Positions 1-6,213 of a DNA stretch of 58,954 nt are shown piece after piece (positions within the stretch are counted from its first letter, which is position 1; each line of letters starts with the position of its first letter). This DNA is from an uncultured Muribaculaceae bacterium. Its GTDB lineage: Bacteria; Bacteroidota; Bacteroidia; Bacteroidales; Muribaculaceae. The stretch is from the NCBI GenBank assembly GCA_934667475.1, contig CAKUMB010000012.1:1-58954 (forward strand), written 5' to 3'. Made by a program: the position numbers and the translations under genes. A model generated the notes under the pieces. That model was not told where the DNA came from. It saw nothing but the letters and a program-made list of their open reading frames with translations, and did not search any database.

Positions 1-2
1 TG

Positions 3-27
3 TGTCTAACTTTTGGGGTGCAGTTCA
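3..27. mobile_element. Terminal inverted-repeat end of an IS3-family-like element
   Basis: The window opens with TGTCTAACTTTTGGGGTGCA followed by GTTCA. This has the form of the right terminal repeat of IS3-family elements of the IS150 group, whose left end reads TGAACTGCACCCC... and whose right end is the reverse complement. If so, the element lies to the left of the window and ends at about base 27. No transposase is visible, so this rests on the terminal sequence alone. Confidence 0.5.
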
Positions 28-75
28 TTTATCGGGTGAGCCAAGAAAACTCCCCCCCGGTTTATCGGGTGAGCC
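28..75. repeat. 15-bp direct repeat beside the IS end
   Basis: The 15-mer TTTATCGGGTGAGCC occurs at 28-42 and again at 61-75, separated by 18 bp that include a run of seven C. The first copy abuts the putative IS end. It is longer than the usual 3-5 bp target duplication of IS3 elements, so it is not simply a target-site duplication of that element. Confidence 0.6.
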
Positions 76-81
76 CTTAAC

Positions 82-234
82 ATGGGGCGCAAAAGCAATG
101 AAGAACGCATCATTAAAAACATTGAACAGGCTAAGCGTGCTGCCGAAGCCAAACGCCAGGCCCAAACAGACTATGAACACAACCGCACCATCATAGTCGA
201 TCCCGACGGAAATGCCCTGTGCCGAGACGATTAA
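82..234 (+). CDS. Small hypothetical protein, 50 aa
   Basis: An ATG at 82 opens a 50-codon frame ending at TAA 232-234. The product begins MGRKSNEERI, continues with a charged, probably helical, Lys/Glu/Ala-rich stretch (residues about 3-32) and ends in an acidic tail (VDPDGNALCRDD). There is no signal peptide or membrane segment. Composition and codon use look coding-like rather than random. I do not recognise the family; it could be a genuine small protein or a remnant left beside the insertion element whose end lies 54 bp upstream. No strong Shine-Dalgarno is present, which is normal in Bacteroidetes. Confidence 0.4.
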   Translation: MGRKSNEERIIKNIEQAKRAAEAKRQAQTDYEHNRTIIVDPDGNALCRDD

Positions 235-430
235 TGCTTAAATGGTATGGGTAAATGAGGAAGTGCACGTTACTAATGTGCTATGCATAAAGCGTCTTTT
301 TGTTGGAATAAAATATCTGTGTAAGTCCGTGAAATCAGTGGGAAGTCAATCCCCATCAACCACCTTAATTCAGGGGGGAATTTTAATGGCTATTAGCGTT
401 CGTTAACAAAACATTTTTTTTTTTAGCTTA
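235..430. other. Intergenic stretch with one dispersed-repeat fragment
   Basis: No gene is visible. Positions 314-342 (ATCTGTGTAAGTCCGTGAAA then TCAGTGGGA) resemble the degenerate 'aatctgtgtaaatctgtgaaatccgtggg' intergenic sequence that recurs at 5611-5640 (minus) and 34543-34571. The remainder is AT-rich spacer leading to the promoter of the next gene. Confidence 0.45.
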
Positions 431-468
431 TTTTTTTGCATTTATTGTGAATTTATTGAATATCTTTG
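431..468 (+). promoter_or_regulatory. Bacteroidetes-type promoter of the DUF6562 lipoprotein gene
   Basis: TATCTTTG at 461-468 fits the -7 box TAnnTTTG. TTTG at 435-438 lies 22 nt upstream, slightly longer than the usual 19-21 nt spacing. The flanking sequence (GAATATCTTTG, a few bases, GTTTTT) is shared with the promoter of the paralogous gene at 21417-21447, which supports function. The resulting leader would be about 95 nt. Confidence 0.5.
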
Positions 469-571
469 GACGGTTTTTGATAGCCCATTTTTGATAGACG
501 AGCAACGCTTAAAACCATATTTTTATCGCAGGAAAAAAGAAGTGAAACACATAATTAAAAAACAAACCAAG

Positions 572-2188
572 ATGAAAACAAAGATTTTTTCAATGATGGC
601 CCTGTCGGCACTGCTACTGGGCACATCGTGCTCCAACGACGAACTTAATGAGCCCACCAAGGGTCAGCCCACCACCGCCACATTCAGTGTGCAACTGCCC
701 ACGGGCATCAACGCCCGTAAGGTGGCTGCCAGTGGTCTGCGCAAGGTGTATGCCGACGGCACCAAGGCCACTAAACTTAAATATATGGTGTATGAGAAAG
801 GCAACACCACCACTCCTATAATAAAGGACTCAACCACCATCAACATATCGGCCACTGTGCCGCTCCAGCTCACCACCGGCAAAGAATACAAAATTGTGTT
901 CTGGGCCGCCAACTCCAGCGCTCCCTACACACTGAGCGACAACGGCAGCGTGACTGTGAATTATAAAGGCATGAAGGCTAACGATGAGAGCCTTGACGCA
1001 TTTTACAACTGCATCGACTACACAGCTGGCACCGACGGCAGCAACACCGTGAAGCTCAACCGCCCGTTTGCCCAGCTCAATGTGGGCACCAACGACTCAA
1101 CCGCTGCCGTGACCACAGGCTTTAAGCTCGACGATGCCAAGACCACAGTTGTGGTTAAGGGTATTGCCGACCAAATCGACCTGATAACTGGCGCAGTGAC
1201 TGGCGATGCCGATGCCAAGATTACGTTTGCCAGCAATGCAATTCCCGTCAAAGAGAAGTTCCCCAAAGAGGGCTACAAATATCTGTCGATGGACTACCTG
1301 CTGGTGGGCAAGAACGCAAAGAGCGCAGTTGATGTTGAGTGGACCGCAACCGACGGCACCAACACCATCAATCGCACATTTACCAATGTGCCCGTGCAGG
1401 GCAACTACCGCACCAATATCTACGGCTCGCTGCTGACCACCACCAGCGACATGAATGTGGAAATCAATCCCGCATTTGCTGGCGACGATAGTGAATATCC
1501 CTACGTTGAGGTCTCAAGTCAAAGTGAACTTAATGAGGCTCTGAAAACCGAAGGCGCAGTGGTTAAACTTGCTGCCAACACCACCTACAACATGCCGCCG
1601 AGCAGCAGTGTGGCCAACAACACAAAGATTTATGGTGCCAGCGGAGCGGTGATTAATATGACCGGCTCCGTAGCCTATCACGACAAGAACATCACATTTG
1701 AAGACGTGACATTGAAGATGCCTGGTAGTAATTATGTAGGCATTCAGCATGCCAACAACGTGAAGTTTATCAACAGCGTGATTAAAGGCAAAATATTCAG
1801 CTACGCCACCAATGCTGAGTTCATCGGCTGCACGTTCGAGCAAGACGCCGTTGACTACAACATCTGGACCTACGGCAGCAAGAACATCACCTTTACCAAC
1901 TGCACATTCAACTGCAAGGGCAAGGCCGTGCTGATTTATAGTGAGCAAAGAGATCTGCATCAAGTCGCCACGTTCAACAATTGCAAGTTCAATGCCTCGC
2001 AAATGTCTTCAGATAAAGCGGCTATTGAATTTGATAGCAGCTTGCTGACTGAAGGCGGATATTATGATGCATACATCAATAACTGCACTCACACAGGTTT
2101 CAGCTGGAACAAAACAATCTATCACGAGAAGAAAGGCAATAGAGCCAATATCTGGGTAGATGGGACACAAGTGTCAAAAATGAAATAA
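572..2188 (+). CDS. Surface lipoprotein, DUF6562 domain plus C-terminal beta-helix
   Basis: I start this gene at ATG 572 (MKTKIFSMMALSALLLG), giving 538 aa, because this places a type II signal peptide first; the upstream in-frame ATG at 491 adds an unlikely hydrophilic leader. The lipobox is LLLGTSC and the mature end Cys-Ser-Asn-Asp-Glu fits the Bacteroidetes export signal to the outer face of the outer membrane. Residues about 30-305 match DUF6562 (FSVQLPTG, YKIVFWAAN, ANDESLDAFY). Residues about 315-538 are repetitive Asn/Thr-rich strands (KNITFEDV, KNITFTNCTF) typical of a right-handed parallel beta-helix. The N-terminal half is about two-thirds identical to the protein at 21559-23388, whereas the C-terminal halves are unrelated in detail. 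Role unknown; possibly an adhesin or carbohydrate-binding surface protein. Confidence 0.85.
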   Translation: MKTKIFSMMALSALLLGTSCSNDELNEPTKGQPTTATFSVQLPTGINARKVAASGLRKVYADGTKATKLKYMVYEKGNTTTPIIKDSTTINISATVPLQLTTGKEYKIVFWAANSSAPYTLSDNGSVTVNYKGMKANDESLDAFYNCIDYTAGTDGSNTVKLNRPFAQLNVGTNDSTAAVTTGFKLDDAKTTVVVKGIADQIDLITGAVTGDADAKITFASNAIPVKEKFPKEGYKYLSMDYLLVGKNAKSAVDVEWTATDGTNTINRTFTNVPVQGNYRTNIYGSLLTTTSDMNVEINPAFAGDDSEYPYVEVSSQSELNEALKTEGAVVKLAANTTYNMPPSSSVANNTKIYGASGAVINMTGSVAYHDKNITFEDVTLKMPGSNYVGIQHANNVKFINSVIKGKIFSYATNAEFIGCTFEQDAVDYNIWTYGSKNITFTNCTFNCKGKAVLIYSEQRDLHQVATFNNCKFNASQMSSDKAAIEFDSSLLTEGGYYDAYINNCTHTGFSWNKTIYHEKKGNRANIWVDGTQVSKMK

Positions 2189-2225
2189 ACCGATAGCCCG
2201 TGTGATTCAGGGCAAAACAAATAAT

Positions 2226-2266
2226 GGGGTTGACATCTCGCATATCGAGGCGTCAACCCCTTTTTT
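2226..2266 (+). terminator. Rho-independent terminator of the DUF6562 lipoprotein gene
   Basis: GGGGTTGAC (2226-2234) pairs with GTCAACCCC (2252-2260) and is followed by six T (2261-2266), 37 bp after the stop codon. Confidence 0.9.
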
Positions 2267-2677
2267 GTGTAGCGATGCGGCATGACATAGAGAATAGCTG
2301 ATGGGAATGCACTGCTAATAAATAATTTATAAAATAATACATCAGAAAAGAAAGCACACATTTCTCAATGGCCTCCGGCTTTGGTGCAGAAAGCGCCTTG
2401 TCGGGTGGTGACTGTCACCCGGCATATTACGTGCCGAATGTACGCCGCTACCCCACGCCAATCAGCTTATGACTATTGAGTTATGTGGAATTGAAAAATG
2501 TGCCTTTATGTCTTTTGGGGAAAATGTGGCGATTGTAGGAGCATGGTTGTCCCTCCGGGATTGCCCGACATACACACCGCGTGTCTTTCTGTCGAAAAAA
2601 TTGTGGAAGATATACAAACTTTTGCTAATTTCGCACTGCGAAACGAAGTGAACGGAAACCACATAAAAAACATATAT
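2267..2677. other. Intergenic region without a convincing gene
   Basis: About 410 bp. A short inverted repeat CGGGTG/CACCCG lies at 2402-2421. The segment 2497-2610 belongs to the dispersed repeat family listed separately. Open frames crossing this stretch are low-complexity in coding terms and I do not call them. Confidence 0.6.
2497..2610. repeat. Composite dispersed intergenic repeat
   Basis: Three modules are recognisable. AATGTGCCTTTATGTCTTT (2497-2515) is identical to 23737-23755. GATTGTAGGAGCATGGTTGT (2531-2550) matches the minus strand at about 21270-21290, where it reads GATTGTAGGAACATGGTTAT. TGTCTTTCTGTCGAAAAA (2582-2599) is identical to 34522-34539. The modules occur in different combinations elsewhere in the window and only between genes or in decayed sequence. 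Confidence 0.7.
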
Positions 2678-3529
2678 ATGGAAAAATCAGGATTGGTGCT
2701 TGAAGGCGGTGGCATGCGCGGACTGTTTTCGGCCGGCGTGACCGATGTGCTTATGGAGAGCGGAATAGAGTTTGGCTGCATGGTGGGCGTGTCGGCCGGA
2801 GCGGCATTTGGCTGCAACTACAAGTCGCGCCAGGCCGGCCGTGCCATTCGCTACAATGTGCGCTTTTGCCGCGACCGCCGCTATTGCAGCCTGTGGTCGC
2901 TCATCACCACGGGCAACCTGTTTGGCTCGTTTTGCTACCACGAAATTCCCGACCGCTACGACATTTTCGACTGTGAGGCCTTCAACGCCAACCCCATGGG
3001 CATGTATGTGGTTTGCACCGACGTCGACACCGGCCAGGCCGTGTATCACCGCTGCGACGAGGCCACGCACACCACCTACGACTGGATACGCGCCTCGGCG
3101 TCGATGCCCTTGGCATCGAAAATAGTGCACTTAGGCGGGCTGCGCCTGCTCGACGGCGGTGTGGCCGACTCCATTCCGCTGGCCTTTATGGAGGGTAATG
3201 GCTATGGACGCAACGTGGTGGTGCTTACTCAGCCCGAGGGCTTTGTGAAGCGGCCCAGCGGCATTCAGCCGCTGCTCGACGTGTGGATGCGCCGCCACCC
3301 GCGCTTTGTGGAGGCCATGCGCCGCCGCCCGGCCATGTACAACGCCGAGCTGGCACTGGTGGCCGAGCGTGAGCGGCAGGGCAGGGCGTTTGTAATTCGT
3401 CCCGCAGCCAAGCTGCCCATCAACCACATCTCGCACTCGCCCGAAATGCTGATGCGCACCTACGAGCTTGGCCGCAAGGCGGCCCATGAGCGGCTGGCGG
3501 CCCTGCGCGCCTTCATGGCCAGCGAATAG
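2678..3529 (+). CDS. Patatin-like phospholipase
   Basis: Predicted serine hydrolase of the patatin/RssA type acting on acyl esters of lipids, probably cytoplasmic or membrane-associated since there is no signal peptide. From ATG 2678 the protein has 283 aa; the longer frame beginning at 2498 would translate the intergenic repeat. Landmarks are the glycine-rich oxyanion loop LEGGGMRG (residues about 8-15), the nucleophile elbow GVSAG with Ser39, and the catalytic Asp159 in LLDGG, so the Ser-Asp dyad is intact. C-terminal residues 190-283 are helical and Arg-rich. It lies 78 bp upstream of a terminase gene on the same strand. A promoter-like sequence in that gap suggests the next gene can be transcribed separately. 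Confidence 0.88.
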   Translation: MEKSGLVLEGGGMRGLFSAGVTDVLMESGIEFGCMVGVSAGAAFGCNYKSRQAGRAIRYNVRFCRDRRYCSLWSLITTGNLFGSFCYHEIPDRYDIFDCEAFNANPMGMYVVCTDVDTGQAVYHRCDEATHTTYDWIRASASMPLASKIVHLGGLRLLDGGVADSIPLAFMEGNGYGRNVVVLTQPEGFVKRPSGIQPLLDVWMRRHPRFVEAMRRRPAMYNAELALVAERERQGRAFVIRPAAKLPINHISHSPEMLMRTYELGRKAAHERLAALRAFMASE

Positions 3530-3541
3530 CACTTTTTGCCC

Positions 3542-3599
3542 TTGCGACCAGCGCCCGTGGCTGTCTATTTTTGCGCATTTGCTTTTACCTGCAAATGCG
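3542..3599 (+). promoter_or_regulatory. Promoter and leader hairpin in front of the terminase gene
   Basis: TTG (3542-3544), 21 nt, then TATTTTTG (3566-3573) fits the Bacteroidetes promoter. Immediately after, CGCATTTGC (3574-3582), loop TTTTACCT, GCAAATGCG (3591-3599) forms a 9-bp stem ending nine bases before the ATG at 3608. The stem would fall at the transcript start and close to the ribosome entry site; it could also act as a weak end for the patatin transcript. Confidence 0.45.
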
Positions 3600-3607
3600 T
3601 TTAGCCT

Positions 3608-5599
3608 ATGGAAAACACTCTTCACCCTTTCGATTATTCACCTGCCGGCTTGCCGGCCGCCCTGGCCGAAAATAATCGCCGCCTGGCGGCCCGCACCGTT
3701 GCCTACGACCAGCTTACGGGCCTTGGCTGCTGCGGTGAGCGCCATGACGTGAGCATCGACTTTGGCGGTGGCGATGTGCAGCGGCTGCGGCTGCCCGTGG
3801 CCATGCTGCGCGCCCACAGCGCCCTTAGTGCGGCTTTGGAACCGGGCTTTTCGGGCGTTGTGGCCAACCCGCTTGGTTCGGTCGAGGCCTTCAGCCGCGC
3901 GCGCATTGCCCATGACTTTGAATACTGGTGCCGTGTGTGCGCCACCGTCACCCTCAAGGGCCTCGGGCGCGAGGGGCCGCTGGTGCTCAACGCCCCGCAG
4001 CGCCGCTTTGTGGCCCTGCTCGAGCGTCAGCGCCTTGCCCGCCAGCCCATCAGGGTGGTGCTGCTCAAGGCGCGGCAGTGGGGTGGCAGCACACTGGTGC
4101 AGATGTATATGGCCTGGATGCAGCTGGTGGTGCGCACTCACTGGAACAGCGTGATTTGTGGCCATCTGCGCGGCACTTCGGCAGCCATCAAGGGCATGTA
4201 TACGCGCCTGCTGCGCCGCTATCCGCAGGCGTTGCTGCCTGGTGGCGAGCGTCCGGCGTTTAAGCGGTTCGAGGGCTGTGGCAGTGCGCATGTGGTCACC
4301 GGGCGCGACTGCCTTGTGGTCACCGGCTCGGCTGTGTCGCAGGAGGCCATTCGCGGCTATGATGTGAACATGGCCCACCTTAGCGAGGTGGCCTTCTGGC
4401 CCGACACCACCCGCCACTCGCCGGGCGACGTGATGCGCGGCATTTGCGGCACCGTGCCACTGGCAGCCGACACGCTCATAGTGCTCGAGAGCACCGCCAA
4501 CGGTGTGGGCAGCTACTTCCACACGCTGTGGCTGCGTGCCTGTGCGGGCAAGGGCGGTTATGCCCCGCTGTTTGTGCCTTGGCATGAAATTGAGGGCTAC
4601 AGTGCGCCGGTGGCCGATGCTGCAGCTCTGTGGACCAGCCTTGACGACTACGAACGCGGCTTGTGGGAGCGCGGATGCACGCTTGAGCAGATAGCGTGGT
4701 ATCGGGCCAAGCGTGCCGAGTATGCCACGGCCGATCAGATGATGGCCGAGTTTCCAAGCACCGACATCGAGGCGTTTGCCGTGACTGGCCGCTGCGTGTT
4801 TGCTCAAGCCGATGTTGAGGCTCTGCGCCCCGGCTGCCGCGCCCCGGTCTTTGTGGGCGATGTGGCGGCTGCCGATGGCCGCCTCAAGGGCATCGCTCTG
4901 CATGCCGACCCGGGCGGACGCCTCAAGGTGTGGGCCATGCCGCAGTCCTCGCAGCTGCGCAGCCGCTATGTGGTGGCGGTGGATGTGGGCGGCCGCAGTC
5001 TAAAGGCCGACTATTCGGTGATTGCCGTGCTCGACCGCGGCGAGGACCCCGCCGCCTCGGTGCCGCAGGTGGTGGCGCAGTGGCGTGGGCACACCGACCA
5101 CGACCTGCTGGCCTGGAAGGCGGCCCAGCTGGCGCGCCTATATAGCAACGCCCTGCTGGTGATTGAGAGCAACACGCTCGAAACGGCCACCAGCGAGGGC
5201 GATGGTTCGCGCTACATCATGTATGTGATTGGCCGCAGCTATGGCAACATGTTTTGCCGCCGTCAGGGCAAACCTGGGTTCCAGACCAATGTGCACACCA
5301 AGCAGCAGGTGATTTATGGCCTCATTGCCGCTGTGCGCGACGGCCGCATCGTCGAGCGCGACCACGAGGCGCTCAACGAGCTCAACTGCTATGAGCTGAA
5401 GCCAAACGGCAGCTATGGTGCCATTCGCGGCCGCCACGACGACATACTCATGACGCGGGCCATCGGTCTGCACTTTGTGGAGCGGCTCAATGCACGCGCC
5501 TCATGCCGCATCCCCGCCTCAGAGCACGCCGCCATCACCCAGCGCCCTGCTGCCTCGCTGGCCGCGTCCAGGCAGTTGCAAATCTCCGACTTTGTGTAG
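3608..5599 (+). CDS. Phage-type large terminase (ATPase plus nuclease), orphan
   Basis: The product has 663 aa. The ATPase domain shows a deviant Walker A, KARQWGGST (residues 154-162), with the lysine ahead of the glycines as in some phage terminases, a Walker B-like MAHLSEVAFW (about 255-264) ending in the catalytic Glu, and a coupling-type motif LIVLESTANG (290-299). The C-terminal RNase H-like nuclease domain has Asp459 in VVAVDVG, Glu520 in LLVIESN and HDD (610-612), so all expected acidic residues are present. In phages this enzyme cuts and pumps DNA into the prohead. No small terminase, portal, protease or capsid gene follows; the next gene is an 816-aa protein. The coding sequence is intact with the same high GC as its surroundings, so it does not look like recent decay. 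It could be a domesticated or satellite-type packaging enzyme, or one acting in another DNA process. Confidence 0.8.
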   Translation: MENTLHPFDYSPAGLPAALAENNRRLAARTVAYDQLTGLGCCGERHDVSIDFGGGDVQRLRLPVAMLRAHSALSAALEPGFSGVVANPLGSVEAFSRARIAHDFEYWCRVCATVTLKGLGREGPLVLNAPQRRFVALLERQRLARQPIRVVLLKARQWGGSTLVQMYMAWMQLVVRTHWNSVICGHLRGTSAAIKGMYTRLLRRYPQALLPGGERPAFKRFEGCGSAHVVTGRDCLVVTGSAVSQEAIRGYDVNMAHLSEVAFWPDTTRHSPGDVMRGICGTVPLAADTLIVLESTANGVGSYFHTLWLRACAGKGGYAPLFVPWHEIEGYSAPVADAAALWTSLDDYERGLWERGCTLEQIAWYRAKRAEYATADQMMAEFPSTDIEAFAVTGRCVFAQADVEALRPGCRAPVFVGDVAAADGRLKGIALHADPGGRLKVWAMPQSSQLRSRYVVAVDVGGRSLKADYSVIAVLDRGEDPAASVPQVVAQWRGHTDHDLLAWKAAQLARLYSNALLVIESNTLETATSEGDGSRYIMYVIGRSYGNMFCRRQGKPGFQTNVHTKQQVIYGLIAAVRDGRIVERDHEALNELNCYELKPNGSYGAIRGRHDDILMTRAIGLHFVERLNARASCRIPASEHAAITQRPAASLAASRQLQISDFV

Positions 5600-5610
5600 T
5601 GCCACCAGCA

Positions 5611-5640
5611 GAATCTCCCGCAGATTCACACAGATTTTTT
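5611..5640 (-). repeat. Dispersed intergenic repeat fragment
   Basis: Read on the minus strand: AAAAAATCTGTGTGAATCTG then CGGGAGATTC, a version of the 'aatctgtgtaaatctgtgaaatccgtggg' sequence seen at 314-342 and 34543-34571. Confidence 0.5.
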
Positions 5641-5836
5641 CGCGATATATGGAAATGTTCTTAATGCGGCATAATATCATGAGCATGAGTGAGTGGGTGT
5701 AGTGGATGCGGCATGCCGCGTCCAACGGATGTAGCCCTCCCAAGTGGGCTGGCTTTGCCCAATAAGGAAAAAATCAAAATAAACATGTGTAATGGGGTGG
5801 GGGGTCGCTCTTGGCAATGGTTTAGGGGAAATAAAT

Positions 5837-5870
5837 TAAGGAGCCGGCGCTTCACAGCGTTGGCTCCTTA
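5837..5870. terminator. Stable 14-bp hairpin, possible terminator
   Basis: TAAGGAGCCGGCGC (5837-5850) pairs with GCGTTGGCTCCTTA (5857-5870) along all 14 positions (two G-U). No T-run follows on the plus strand, so it may be a processing or stabilising structure rather than a classical terminator. It lies 237 bp after the terminase stop. Confidence 0.45.
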
Positions 5871-6213
5871 AAATCTACAATCTATAAAAACATATATATT
5901 TCATCAGAATAGAACCTTATGTGTATAACACTTTAGTATGAAAAAAACCTTTTTCTTCGTTTTTGATACTCAAAGATAGCCACAGAAAAGCGATTGCGCA
6001 AATAATCCAGTCATTTTTTTCGGAAAAAATTACATTTTTTTCTTCTGGTTGTGGCTGTAAAACTTGTGCTGTGATGCAAACGCTTGTTAATCAGCGAGAA
6101 ATGGCTAATTAATACTTGTAAGCTGCTCGCGCGATTTTTTGGCATTGTCAGCCCATGGCGCACATTGTTAAATTCGCCCATTCGATAACCAAATTTTCAC
6201 TTATATACGCAAC

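Larger units (their letters stand above)
5600..6213. other. 614-bp intergenic region between the two phage-like genes
   Basis: It contains a dispersed-repeat fragment (5611-5640, minus orientation), a near-perfect palindrome GGATGCGGCATGCCGCGTCC (5704-5723) also found at 20762-20781, a stable hairpin (5837-5870), and an AT-rich tract (5881-6213) leading to the next gene. No coding region is convincing. TAAATTCG near 6170-6177 is a weak -7-like sequence. Confidence 0.55.

Noticed and set aside
2498..2677. N-terminal extension of the patatin gene
   Set aside because: The extension translates the composite intergenic repeat and has no family similarity; the hallmark GGGMRG begins right after the ATG at 2678.
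3638..4903. Long minus-strand frame (421 codons) opposite the terminase
   Set aside because: Its composition (His/Ala/Gly/Arg-rich) is what a GC-rich gene gives in a mirror frame; the plus-strand frame carries all terminase motifs.
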